Positions 11,207 to 27,091 of a DNA stretch of 60,000 nucleotides are shown here, in pieces. Source of the stretch: Prorocentrum cordatum (lineage: Eukaryota; Sar; Dinophyceae; Prorocentrales; Prorocentraceae); assembly GCA_963575745.1 (NCBI GenBank), contig CAUYUJ010016072.1:436501-496500 (forward strand). Direction: 5' to 3'. Below the pieces are notes generated by a model. It searched no databases. It was not told the origin of the DNA and was given only the letters and a program-made list of their open reading frames with translations. Both the position numbers and the translations under genes were made by a program. How positions within the stretch are numbered: the stretch's first letter is position 1; each line of letters starts with the position of its first letter.

Positions 11207-14200
11207 GGAGAACCGCCAGCTGCCAGCGGTGCTGAGTGGAGGGAGCAATCCGATTCAGCGCAGCCCCAGCTGCGCGGTGATGGGGCACTCTCCGAGGGCG
11301 ACGAGTCGAGCGACGTCGAGGTCGTCGAGGCCCCGCCGATGGGCAACAGCGCGCAGCAGGGCAGCGCCGCAGCGCCCGCAGCGGCGGCCGACGCGCCAGG
11401 GCAGAGGTCGCAGTCGCCAGCCCCTACCAGCTCAGACTACACGCCTTGCGACAACCAGCAACAAGAACAGGAGCAGCTGGAGAGGAAGGAGGCAAAGCGC
11501 AAGCAGCGCGAGCTCGCGCGGGGAGCGGAGGGCATTCCACAGGCAGCAGCCTTTCCAGTGGAGCAGCCAGCAGGAGCCTTGGGCGCGGCAGCCTCAGAGG
11601 TTTCGCACGGCCGCCGCAGGGCGAGTCGGTGCCAGGCAATCGAGGCGGCCGGCGAGACGCAGCAGCCGCCCAGGCGGAAGAGGTCGGCGGATTTTTCCGA
11701 TCTCGGGGCGGCAGCGATCGGTGATGATAACTCACCCGAGGATCTGCAGAGTGAGCTAGATGCGAAAAAGAGGATGGCAGAGATCGAGATGCAAGAGCTG
11801 GAGGTGCAGGAGGCTGCGATGCGCAGGATGGTTGCTGAGAAGAAGAGGCGCATAGAGGAGGCACAGGAGGATATGAAGAAGATGGAGCTAGCCCAGCAGC
11901 AGCAGCTTGCGAAACAGCCGCAGCTAGCAGCAGATGCCCGCAGCGCACATGCCCGCAGCGCAGGCGCCAGCAGCGCAGGTGCCAGCGGCGCAGGCGCCAG
12001 CAGCGCAGGTGGCATCGCGCAGGCGCCAGCAACGCAGCAGCAGAGCGACGACAGCGACGGCTCCAATGACAGCAGCGCGGAGGGCGACGCGGAGGGCGCA
12101 GAGCGCAGGGAGGTCCAGGAGTGCAGCGACGACAGCGAGGCCGAGGCAGTTTTCTCGGTGGCGACTCCCATCAGGTCGGAGACGAAGCGCGCGAAGAAGC
12201 ATCGCAGCAGGCGGGACAAGCTGGCGCCGCAAAAGGTGGCTAGCGCGATGAACTCGCTCCAGTCCATGATGTCCCAGTACCCGAGGGAGCACGGCATGAA
12301 GAAGCAGACCGATTCCCAGAACACCGTCGAGACTGACGGCGCAGAGGCCGCATGGGCACAGGTGCCCAAGTCGGGGAAGGGCGGGCGGAACGAGGCCGGT
12401 GACCTCGACCTCATCGACTGCGTCGAGAACAGAGACGGCGTGTTCTTGGCGAGATCCAAGGTCGGATGGCGCTGGGATCGCGCCCTCAAGTCCAGCGCGC
12501 TCCTGGCGCAGCAGTTCCAGGATGCAGCGGACAAGGAGGCGTTCAAGAAAGATTGGGCCACCCAGAAATACAACGTGGTGGTGGCCAAGCGGAAGTCATT
12601 CACGACCACGGCGTCGGACGAGTGGCTGAAGAACGGGAAGTTGGTCAGCTTCATGAGGATGCTGTACGAAGAAGGTGGCCCAGTGGGCCACCTCGACAGC
12701 GTTACCATCGAAAACTGCACGGCTCATTGCAAAAAATGCATCGCATTGGGGTTCCCATTTGTACAGCTCGATGCGATGCACAATGGAATGAAATTCCTAT
12801 GGTTCGAGGTAGTGCACAAGGAACTCTTCAAAAAGACTTGGAAGCTCCACGAGGAACAGACTTGCGATGGCGGCAGCAGCGCCAAGGCCATCCAGGACGG
12901 CAGCAGTGGACCCGTGGGTGGCGCTGCGAGCGCTCCAGCAACGCCAGCGCCAGTGCCAGGGGCGCATGCCGCAGTGGGCGATGGCCCTGAGGCTCGCCCC
13001 GCTGAGCCGCCGAACCCAAGAGGTGGCAGGCGCAGGCGCGGCGCTGGAGAGGAGGGCGATGACCCCAGTGGCCCTCCCAGTAAGAAGACGAGAACCCCTG
13101 GCATGATCGCGTGCGCAGACTGCAAGAAGTGGATCATGGGGGTCCAGACCGCAATGGCCCAGGCGGACAGCCTATGCAAGACGATCCAGGAGGACCAGCT
13201 CTGGGCTTGGGCGAACACGCCAGCGATGCACGGCAAGATCAAGGAGAAGTACGACGAGTTGCAAGGCTTCCTCAGCAAGACTGTCCTCAGCGAAAAACTC
13301 AAAACGGGGGAGAAGCACGTCAAGGTGCACTGCGCAGCAACAGAAGAAATCCACCCCGACCCACTAACTCCATTGAGCCTTGAGGGGGGCCAAGAGGAGA
13401 ATAGGAGTGAAAGAAGGAGGAGCGTAAGGAGGCGGACGAGCGGCGAGGAGGGAGGAGAGGGAGGAGGAAGAGGAGGGGAGGCGGAGGGGGCGGAGGAGGA
13501 GGAGGAGGAGGAGGAGGAGGAGGAGGAGGAGGAGGAGGGAGGAGGAGGAGGGGGGGAGGAGGAGGAGGAGGGAGGTGGAGGAGGAGGAGGGGGGGGGGGA
13601 GGAGGAGGAGAAGAAGGATGGGAAGGAGGAGGAGGAGGAGGATGGAGAAGATGAGGAGGAGGGGGGACAGAGACGCGCCCTGAAGGTGTACGCTGCTCTG
13701 GGGGAGGCCGAGGCCATCAAGCAGGGGAAGGTGATGCGCGATCTGCAGTTGGAGGACGCTCCGCGCCTGCAGGGGGGAGCCCTCCAGTGGCCTCTGCATC
13801 ATCCTTATCCTTATCATATTCCTCCTCCTCCTTCTGCCCCTTCTCCTTTCCCTCCTGCTCTCCTCCTCCTCCTCCTCCTCATCATCATCCTCCTCCTCCT
13901 CGTTCTCTTCCTCCTCCTCCTCCTCCTCCTCCTCCTCCTCCTTCCCCTCCTCCTCCTTCTCCTCCTCTTCGTATTTATCCTCGCGCCCGCCCCCCAGCTT
14001 GCGGCATTCGAATAGCAGGCGCCGCGCCTTGGAGGGCTCTGGGATCTCATCGGGGAGCCAGCTGCGCGCGCCTGCCCGTTCCCAGTCGTCATCCGTCGCG
14101 CTCTCTTTCACGTCCCGTTCCCAATCCTCGAGTCTCTTTCTCCTCGGCGCCCTTCTCCCATTCCGCCTTCATTCCCCCTCGCCTTCGCCCCCCCCCTCCC

Positions 14201-14402
14201 CCCGATCAGTCCTCATCCACTTTTCCTCCGTCCTCTTCTCCATCCTCCAATCATGCGCCCTTCAGCCGCCGCTGCCGCCGCCCGCAGAAAGAGACGGACA
14301 AGCTGATCAAGCTCATCAACAGAGCGTTGAACGCCCACGAAGGCGGGCAGGGGATCACTGTCGACCAGAGGGGGGAGAGGGCGCACTGGAAGAAGAAGGC
14401 AC

Positions 14403-14500
<98 letters not shown>

Positions 14501-14908
14501 AAAAACAAAATGAGAGAATGAGAGAGAGGGATAAGTGGAAACAAATGAGAGAGCAAGAACGAGAGACACGATGACAGATGTATAGGTGGAGAGATTGAGG
14601 AGAATGCGGAGTGAGAAGGGGGCAAGCAAGGAGGACGATAATAAGAATAAGGATGTCAAGGAGGATGAGAAGGAGGGGGATGACGATGAGGAGGAGGAGG
14701 AGGAGGAGGAGGAGGAGGAGGAGGAGGATACTAACGACCCCAAAATGCAGGATGAGGAGGCGCACGGGTGCGAGGTGGAGGACGAGAGGGATAATGGCGA
14801 CGATTGGAAGGGGCAGCGCGCGAAATGGTGCTGGGAGACATCAACAAGCCCGAGTCCGGTGACGAGGACGCTCCCAAGAAGGCCAGCAAGAGGAAGCGCA
14901 AGGCATGA
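11207..14908 (+). CDS. Multi-exon gene of unknown function with coiled coil and basic C terminus
   Basis: The frame opens at 11,207 after a pyrimidine-rich stretch and runs to a proposed GT donor after 13,324. The first ATG in it is 11,339. Counting from that ATG, the protein has a Gln/Ala-rich start, a heptad-like charged coiled coil at about residues 134-195, a Ser-Ala-Gly repeat at 201-225, an Asp/Ser/Glu-rich stretch, and a globular part at about 340-505 with the sequence FKKDWATQKYN. I associate that last part with a recurring uncharacterised dinoflagellate family. Later exons: 13,671-13,757 and 14,288-14,398 join in phase (GT-AG, then GC-AG). A last piece at about 14,811-14,908 ends in KKASKRKRKA, a nuclear-localisation-like tail. 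If the 13,324 donor is ignored, translation would run into a poly-Glu/Gly repeat, which argues for splicing. The function is unknown. Confidence 0.6.
13475..13670. repeat. GGA array in an intron
   Basis: The purine-rich GGA/GGGA tract fills most of the proposed 346-bp intron (13,325-13,670). A matching CCT tract lies in the next intron, at about 13,805-13,980. The two could pair in the primary transcript. Confidence 0.85.
14406..14497. repeat. GA dinucleotide microsatellite
   Basis: The tract is an uninterrupted GA repeat of about 90 bp that begins directly after the exon ending near 14,398. It is followed by A-rich sequence and then by a GGA/GAT tract at about 14,640-14,730. Confidence 0.95.
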
Positions 14909-15490
14909 TCTCCTGTTTGCTAGAGAGCTGTCGAGCGTTTCAAAAGGTACCCCTGGCCCAAGGGGCCACGAGTTTTTTTTTTCGCCCCATGTTTGAATCC
15001 TTGGAGCCCTCTGGGATTCTCGAGGAGTGCTCTTGGCGCCGCGTGAAGGACCCCCTGGACCGAGGGGCATCTCTGGCCAGGGTACCTGTAGCAACGCTCG
15101 AGGTTTCCAGACGGCAGAGAGAGCACATGTGATATTGCTGAGGCGATTCCAATTTTTACAAGGTCGGGGTTGATTTGACGTGATTCCCCCAGGGGGCCTG
15201 GGCCATGTGATAGATATCTTATGCTCCCTCTGCGTTGCGCGCTACTGATCTCATTTTGAAGCTAGGCGCTGTCGCCAGTGCCGCCCGATGATCGAGGCTG
15301 CGACCGCTTTTGATTTCGAGGATGTGTATTGTGGCATGGGCACGTGCCCAATAGGAACCTCGATGTAATACCTTGGGGAGGTCACAGCTCTGATATCGGC
15401 TTTAATGCTGCAGCGAGAGCGCAAGGTGTGCGAATGGGGTCGCACTCGACGCTCCCTCGAGCGATGAACCAATTCTGCAACCTCTCTGCT
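14909..15490. other. Intergenic, no gene seen
   Basis: The region contains T runs, CCTGG/CCCAAGGGG-type phrases and short frames in both directions without family features. It separates two plus-strand genes. Confidence 0.5.
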
Positions 15491-15497
15491 TGAAATC

Positions 15498-15748
15498 GCA
15501 ATGTCTGAGTGGCCTCCAGGGGCTCACACGGTCTCTGAGTGGCCTCCAGGCGCATGAACAGGTCTCTGAGTGGCTTCCAGGGGCTCACACGGTACCGCTG
15601 ATCCATCACTGATCCATCACTGATCCATCACTGATCTACCGCTGAACCAGGCGATTTCGCCTGATACATCCTCACAAAACGACCACTTACCCATCACTGA
15701 TCCATCACTGATCCATCACTGATCCATCACTGATCTACCGCTGAGCCT
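15498..15748. repeat. Two minisatellites upstream of a gene
   Basis: About three copies of a unit of roughly 34 bp containing GTCTCTGAGTGGCCTCCAGG occupy 15,498-15,595. Clusters of the 11-bp unit CTGATCCATCA follow at 15,598-15,645 and 15,690-15,738, each ending in CTGATCTACCGCTGA. They lie 220-460 bp upstream of the start codon at 15,961. Confidence 0.85.
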
Positions 15749-15944
15749 CCAGTGAGCCCCCCTGAGCAGCCCCGGTAACAGTTTCTTCTTTTTTTTAACA
15801 TGTGAGCGCAGTGTTCATCGTCCTTCTCCTGGCTGCTTCTACTCTAATGACTCGAGGGGCGTCCCTTGCGTATATACTAGATGCCAGAGCCGACTCGGCT
15901 CGATGCCAGTTGCGCCGCCTCTGATTTTTTGCTGTTGCTGCCAG

Positions 15945-15960
15945 CCGCATCACTCAGGCA
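15945..15960 (+). promoter_or_regulatory. Probable trans-splice or 5' splice acceptor before the start codon
   Basis: A T-rich stretch near 15,925 is followed by CACTCAG, ending three bases before the ATG at 15,961. Dinoflagellate mRNAs receive a spliced leader at an AG of this kind. Use of this particular AG is inference. Confidence 0.4.
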
Positions 15961-21031
<5,071 letters not shown>

Positions 21032-21070
21032 CTTTTGGGTCTAGGGCGCCCCCCGAGTTACTTCCCGATG

Positions 21071-22216
21071 GCACGCTGCGCAATGGCCATTTTGGCGCTC
21101 GCGGCGTTGACTTGCACCGTGCCCTCGTCAGCGGCGGTTCCCAATTACATTCTTGAGATCGCTGCAGATGCCACGAAATCGAAGCCGCTTGTAACTGACG
21201 TTGACTTGGTTACCTTCGCTCGGGCAGCCGCGCAGCGAGCCCTGCAGCACGGACGCGACGGCAAACCAAAAGAGGGGGATGGTTGACGCGCCCGCGTGAG
21301 CGAGGGGCGGAGGCGGCGGAGGAGGGCGGAGGGGCAGGGGCCCCAGCAGAGAGAGGGGGGAGAAGATCGAAGGAGGACGAGGAGGAGGGGGGGGAGGAAG
21401 AGGAGGGGGAGGAGGAGGAGGAGGAGGAGGTGCAGGAAGAGGAGGAGGACAGGAGGAGGGGGGAGTGAGCAGGACGGCGGCGCCTTCCCGAAAGGAGACT
21501 TCGCCCGCGACCTCGACTTCGCTCACATCTTTTCAGGCGAAGACACGCTCGGTACAACGATCCAGAGGCGGGGTTACAACGTCGCGCCTTTTGATTTGCA
21601 GAACAGCCCGTGTGAAAACATCATGACAGCAGCTGGTATCCTATGGGCGACAGTGCTGTGCCATCGAGTCGTGAAGGGCGGCATGGTCCACTTCGGCGTG
21701 GAATGCTCGAGCTTCTCGTGGATCTCAAGTGGGGTGAGTCGGCGTTATGATCACATATTGGGAGATGAGTCTCAGGAATTCGTCGCGACGGGGAACCTCA
21801 TGGTCCTGTGGGTAAGTTGGATAGCGTTCGCAATCCGCATTCGCGGAGTGCACTACACAGTAGAGCAGCCGACGCTGTCGACGCTGATGCATCATCCGTG
21901 TTTTAAGGCTCTTGGTGAAAGCGTTTCGCAATCTAGAGTTTGCACGTGGCTCGGAGCATTCAACCCAGCTGCACTGGGCCCCAAGCCAGTCCATATTTTC
22001 AGTTCTCTCCCAGAACGCACGGTTGCCAAACATTTGAAGCGGAGCATGCCTGTTTTAACTAAAGCCAAGGGCAAGCCCAAGAGCAAAGCTGCTAGGACGT
22101 GGGACCGTTCGGCAGGCTGGGTGAACGGCCACCGCGCTTTGAAGCAGACAGGCGTCTATCCTGTGGCATTTGGCGAGGCCTATGCAAATTTGCTCGTGGA
22201 AACTGTTTCAGTTTGA
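21071..22216 (+). CDS. Dinoflagellate family protein resembling a degenerate cytosine-methyltransferase fold
   Basis: The second exon, from about 21,473 to TGA 22,214-22,216, encodes about 247 residues. It starts with DFAHIFSGEDTLG, like the glycine-rich cofactor loop of C5 methyltransferases. An Asp-containing strand-end follows (VAPFDLQ), then FGVECSSFSWIS at the place of the Pro-Cys-Gln catalytic loop, then YTVEQP at the place of the Glu-Asn motif. Those family motifs are established; the match here is partial, with Glu-Cys replacing Pro-Cys. I recall many similar proteins in dinoflagellates. The first exon is less certain: ATG 21,071 opens a hydrophobic, signal-like start and runs to about 21,281, after which a GGA-rich intron of about 190 bp carries stops. 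The start lies only about 40 bp after the stop of the preceding gene. Methyltransferase activity is not shown. Confidence 0.5.
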
Positions 22217-23730
22217 TTGAGCCAGTGGCGCTGGGAGGACGGGTCGGGAACAGGGTGGCAAGGTTTGAGAGGAGGGGCGGGGGGAGGTGGAGGGAGTGGG
22301 TGCTCGAGCGCAGGGGGCATACATCGGGAAAATGAAGCAGGAGGGGCGCAGGGCGCGAGTGAGAGAGTAGGGAGCCACGCGGGCGAGAGACAGGCAGGGA
22401 GGTGGAGACAACGAGAACGTGAGAGGGAGAGAATGGACGAGATACCAATATTGGCGCAACCCTGCCCGCAGTGCATGCAAGCAGCCCTCCCCGCGCCTGG
22501 AAGGCGTCGGCGCAGGCCTTCAGGTCGATCTCGGGGCCTGCCTCCCTGCGGACGGGTCCGGTGGGATCTCGCTTCGCGCGCGCTTATTTTCTCGGCTATG
22601 CTCGCGTGGACAACTACACGGGCGATGTAAAAAGTCGCGGGGGCAGATGCATCGCAAATGAGCGTTGGTCTCTCGCCAGTGGCAATCGCCGATGCATCGC
22701 GACGCGCGTCGATGGGCAGGAGGGCAGTGGATGCCGACGCGTCGCCGTTGCATCGGGAAGTAAGGGGGGGAGCCATTCGCATTTTGTGAGGGGAGTTGCC
22801 CTTGGGGCAAGGGGGCCTCCTCCCTCCTCCTCCTCCTCCTCCTCCTCCTCCTCCTCCTCTTCCTCCTTCTCCTCCTCCTCCTGCTCCTCCCCCCCTCCTC
22901 ATCCTCCTCCTCCCCCCCCCCCTCTCCCTAGATTGCCGACGTCGCAGGCCGTCCACTGGACTGATGGCGGCAGGGCCAGGCGTCGCAGCCTCAGAGAGCA
23001 GGACCCCTCAAAGGAGGAGGAGAAGCAGAGGGGGCCTTGACGGGCGGCAAGGAGAGAGGGAGCGAAGCGATGGAGGGCACCATTAGCTCAAAATGACACG
23101 AGGGAAAGGTGAGGACCCAGAAATGAAGAACCCGCAGGAGGAGTGGGCGGCCAGTTCGTCACCATCGGTAGATCGGTCGGATTACGTGCGCACCGATCGA
23201 CGGGTGGGCGGGAGTTCCTTCCTCCCCTTCCTTCAGATTCCCTCCTTTCTCACCGTCGTCGTCGTCTCAAACGTCGTCGTCGCCCTGCTCTGGAGGTCGT
23301 CGGAGGCCCGCGGAGGTCTCTTGAGGTTCCCAAGGGTCTCCGAAGTCTCCGACTCCGAAGCCTCAAAATCACGCGCAAATGCAAACTGCCCGACGCGGGC
23401 ATCCCAATGTGTTTATTTATGCACATAAGCCTTTCCGCTGCGAGCGTCTGCGTCAGAGAATCTGGGCATGAGTGGGTATGAATAAGAGAGGCTGCCAGCG
23501 GACGAATCCGAGCGTGGATGTGCGCTTGTGCGCAAGCAAGTCTGAGTGTGAGTGCGCCGATGTGTATGAATCTATATATATATCTAAGTTTGAGGTAAGC
23601 GTATCTAAGTGTGAGTGGTCTGAGCGTGGGTCCGAGTCTAGGTGCGGGTGAGTGCGACTGTGAGTTTGGGTTCAACGTATATATCTGAGAGTGACAGAAT
23701 CTGAAGATCCTGCAATCTGAATGCGAGTGT
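22217..23730. other. Intergenic with CCT tract, no recognised gene
   Basis: G-rich sequence at 22,230-22,330 is followed by a stretch near 22,460-22,760 that is open on the plus strand and contains several GATGCATCG-like words, then a CCT array at 22,812-22,930. 23,160-23,600 has TCGTCG and TCTAAG/GTGTGAG-type simple repeats. I find no family motif. Confidence 0.45.
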
Positions 23731-23734
23731 GTCT

Positions 23735-24005
23735 CCAAGGGCCGTCTTGGGTTTCCTAAAGCCTCCTGGGTTTCCTGGAGCCTCCTGGAGCCTCCTGGGG
23801 CATCCTGGATCCTGCTCGTGCCCACTTGAGCCTGAGGAGCCTCCTGGAGCCTTCTGGGGGTTCCTGAGGCTTCCTGGGGCCGCCTGGGGCCTCCTGGGGT
23901 CTCTTGGAGCTTCCTGGGCATCGTGCTGGGACTCACCGAAGCTCCCAGGAGCCAATGGGCCTCCTGGAACCTCTGGGACGTCCTCAGGCATCGTCGACAC
24001 AAGCA
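23735..24005. repeat. CCTCCTGGGGC-type degenerate repeat
   Basis: More than ten variants of CCTCCTGGAGC or CCTCCTGGGGC occur at 10-20 bp spacing. Similar phrases (CTCTTGGGGCC) recur at 34,480-34,560 and 52,020-52,455. Confidence 0.75.
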
Positions 24006-24063
24006 AACCGCCTGCGGTAGGTTCGCGCGGCGATGGCGTCGGCGTTGGTTTCTGACACCGCGT

Positions 24064-24158
24064 CGATCGTTCAACTTTGAACGATCGGCGGCTTCCCAGA
24101 GTGATCGGTCGTTTAACATTGAACGATCGTGAGCCACTGGCGGCGTTCAACCTTGAAC
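24064..24158. repeat. Three spaced palindromes
   Basis: A near-perfect palindrome with 11-bp arms and a 2-base centre (CGATCGTTCAA, CT, then its complement) occupies 24,064-24,087. A second copy with two arm mismatches lies at 24,106-24,129. A third, shorter one with GTTCAA and TTGAAC arms is at 24,145-24,158. Centres are 42 and 34 bp apart. Confidence 0.85.
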
Positions 24159-25090
24159 AAGGGGTCGCCGCCGCGCCAACGCCGCACGAACCTACCGTAA
24201 GACATTCTCCGATTTCAGCCACTGACAAGGCCTCGCTGAGACATTCTCATAAACTGCTGCTCCGAAACCAAAGGAGGTCGAGCATGGAAACAAGCGAAAA
24301 CCGCTTGAGAGGCCCCCACCAAGCTAGCCCCCCCCCCCCCCCAGATGGGACGGGCCCCAGGGTTCAACAGCCCCCCCCCCAGATGGGATGGGCCCCAGGG
24401 TCCCAGATGGGATGGGCCCCAGGGCTGTCCTAGCATTTTTTTCGCTGACAGAGGGGCAGGAGGAGGAGGGGGGAGGAGGAGGGGGCGGCGGAGGTGGAGG
24501 AGGAGAAGGAAGGAGGAGGAGTCGGAGGAGGAGGATGAGGAGGAGGAGGAGGAGGGAAAAGGACAGGAGGAGGCGAGCAGAAACAGAAGGAGGAGGAGGA
24601 ACAGGCGGAGGAATAGGGGGAGAGGGGTAATCATATCCCCGAACGCCCGCAGGTACAAACAATGCATACTCGTGGTGCTCGTTTGATTTAACGAACCGCG
24701 TCCCCGAATGCCAGTTTCGCGCGGAAGCAACGTGAGTTTCAACGTTCGTGGCGCCGCGCTCCGCGGCCCGCCGCAGGTTGATTTGTTTGGTGGTCCATGC
24801 TTGGAACCATTGCGACTGTCGCAACTTTCCTTCGATGGGCCGCGTACTTCGAAGCACTCCGTCGCGCTTCTGTTGTAAAATTGCGAGGGGGGTCGATCGA
24901 ATCGATCGACTGAGAACCACGCGATGATCGCGTCGAAATTAACGCCAGAGGCGAGCCGATGCGCGCTTCAATTGACGTTGTGTTCAAAAGTGTGGAAGCG
25001 GGCCTCGCGCTTGAGATGTCCTCACCATTTTCGCTAAAGGACGAAACGATTGAGATATCATCTACAATCGGGGCTCATTCGTATAACTAA
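24159..25090. other. Intergenic, no gene seen
   Basis: The region contains poly-C runs and three copies of GATGGGATGGGCCCCAGG-like sequence at 24,343-24,425, then a GGA array at about 24,450-24,630. Unremarkable unique sequence continues to the TAG tract. Confidence 0.5.
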
Positions 25091-25095
25091 TAACT

Positions 25096-25096
<1 letters not shown>

Positions 25097-25144
<48 letters not shown>

Positions 25145-25145
25145 C

Positions 25146-25181
<36 letters not shown>

Positions 25182-25415
25182 ATATTAGTAGTAGTAGTAG
25201 TGGTAGTAGTGGTAGTAGTAGTAGTAGTAGTAGTAGGAGTAGGAGTAGTAGTAGTAGTAAAAGTAGTAGTAGTAGTATACTAATATCATACGTACATACA
25301 TACATACACACCGTAATACATACATATTCATACGGATACGGATACGGATACATACATACTCACATACATACATGCATAGATACATACATACGTTTACACT
25401 ATCATGCAAACATAC
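25097..25415. repeat. TAG microsatellite followed by TACATA repeat
   Basis: Imperfect TAG repeat spans 25,097-25,276 and TACA/CATA repeat 25,288-25,415. The order, simple repeat then 29-bp array then GC-rich DNA, mirrors the arrangement at 4.1-6.4 kb. Confidence 0.95.
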
Positions 25416-25420
25416 CATAC

Positions 25421-25536
25421 GCGGAAGCCTCGGCGGCTTACGCTAACGGCTGCAAGCCTTCATGGCTTACGCTAGCGGCTGCAAGCCTTCATGGCTTACG
25501 CCAACGGCTGCAAGCCTCGGCGGCTAAGCCGTGCCA
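25421..25536. repeat. 29-bp tandem array, copy 2
   Basis: About four units carry the core CGGCTGCAAGCCTT followed by CATGGCTTACGC. The unit is the same as in the array at 5,748-5,850 and is on the same strand. Here the AT-rich repeat is on the left and the GC-rich block on the right, the opposite of copy 1. Confidence 0.85.
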
Positions 25537-27091
25537 CTCTCGGTGGGCTGGGTAGACGGGCCCGTCAAGGAGCAGCCCGGCCCCCCATCCGCCCGCGCGC
25601 CCCCCCGCGGCCGGCGCGCGCGCAGTCCGGGCGGCGGCCCCCGTGCCTGATCAACGCGGAGACTGAGGAGATCCGACAGTGTTTCCGGGCGCGACGGGAG
25701 AAGACCTCGGCCGCGGCGCAATCCTCGCAGCCGGGCCCCGCGGCCGCGCCCCCGCCGCTCCTCGCCGACGACCCCGCCCAGGCGCCCGAGCCCAGGAACG
25801 TGCCCTTCTCTGAAAATACTCAGCAGGAGTTCCGCATGGGCGGCGAGCTTGCACGCGTCGCGGAGGAGCCAGAGAAGCGGCGCGTCTTCTTGGCCACCGA
25901 GTTTCGAATGTTCGAGGACCGCCTTCTCCGACGGCGCCGACTTCCCCTGGCGCCCGAGGCGAGGCCCGCGAGCGGATATTTGGCGCTTCGAAGGGGGGCA
26001 TCTCTGTCGTCTCGAGCACTATGCGTCCAATTCAGTTCGCGCAGATTGCAGACGCCGGGGGCGACGTCGTAAGTCTCGACGAACTGATGTGGAAGTCAAG
26101 CTCGATTTGCCGCGCGTCTACGACGAGGCTCGGCGGCGCTTGATCCGACGGGCTACCTCTGCCACCCAGGCCATCGCGAAATGCAGGTAACGTCCTCGCG
26201 GTCATGCAGAGCGCTCGCGCGACGAGGGGCTCTTCGCGCGCGCTCGACCTGGCGGCCGATGATGAAGCGCGCCGCGCGGTTGGCCCCGGAGAGCCGGCGG
26301 CTCCGGCAGGGCTCCGACGGGCGCGAACGGCAGCGCGAGACCCCGGGCGGAAGTGGGCAGCCAGCGACGACTGCGACAGGGGGCCTGGGGTGCGCGAGAG
26401 CGCCGACGGCGACGCCGCCGACGAGGCCTCCGACGCCCCAGCGGCGCCGCGCAGGCCAGCACCGCCGCCGGGCACGCGCGGCGATGAGCTGGCTGGGCCG
26501 CGGAGAAGCCGCGCAGCGCTTGCGCCCGCGGGGCCAGTTGCGCGGCCAGCGCCACTTCGGGCGAGCGCCGCCGCCGAGCCCGGCCACGCAGCCCTCCCGG
26601 AGGTCGCGGCCGCGGGCGATGCGCCCGCAGACGACGCGCTCGCGGCGGGCGGCACGAGCCGCGCCATCTTCGCTGAGGAGCCCGCGGGCGAGCTGCCGCA
26701 GAGCAAATTGCGGGACCGCGGGAAGAGCAACAGCTGCTGAGCTATTGCGACGACTACTTGCATCGAGGCAGCGCCGAGTTCGGCGCCTCTGGTTGGACAT
26801 CGAACGCTCCTCTGGTCACGATGTCCTACTGCGACTACGAAATGCGGGTGCGCGCCTAGCCTGGGGGCCTGAACGCTCTGGCGCCAGACCAGCGCGCATT
26901 CGCCGGCCATCGCGGGGGGCGCGGCGGCCACGTGCGCCTGGCCATTGCGGGCCGCTCTGGCTTTGCGATGCCGACCGAGGAGCAGGGCCCGGAGACGAAC
27001 GCCTGCTTCGAGCAGGTGCCGCCGCGGTTGCATGCCTGCCCAGGGTTGGAGAGCGGCTGCCGCGCAAGGGACCCCGGCTTGAACGGCGCGC
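25537..27091. other. GC-rich block upstream of a decayed retroelement
   Basis: All frames are biased to Arg, Ala, Gly and Pro. Short plus-strand readings, for example around 25,650-25,960 and 26,020-26,150, look more protein-like, but I cannot identify gag, protease or integrase motifs. It is probably the 5' part of the copia-like remnant that follows. Confidence 0.35.

Noticed and set aside
11437-12720. Minus-strand frame of over 400 codons opposite the long exon at 11.2-13.3 kb
   Set aside because: Ser/Ala/Cys-rich translation typical of the complement of a Glu/Lys/Gln/Ala-rich gene. The plus strand has a coiled coil and recognisable family sequence.
15598-15745. CRISPR-like regular repeats
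   Set aside because: The 11-bp units are tandem without unique spacers, in eukaryotic-type DNA. It is a minisatellite.
21085-21101. GCCATTTTGGC followed by GCTC, resembling the core of the dinoflagellate spliced leader
   Set aside because: It lies inside the proposed reading frame, downstream of the ATG rather than upstream, lacks the leader's 5' part and differs in the last bases. Probably chance.
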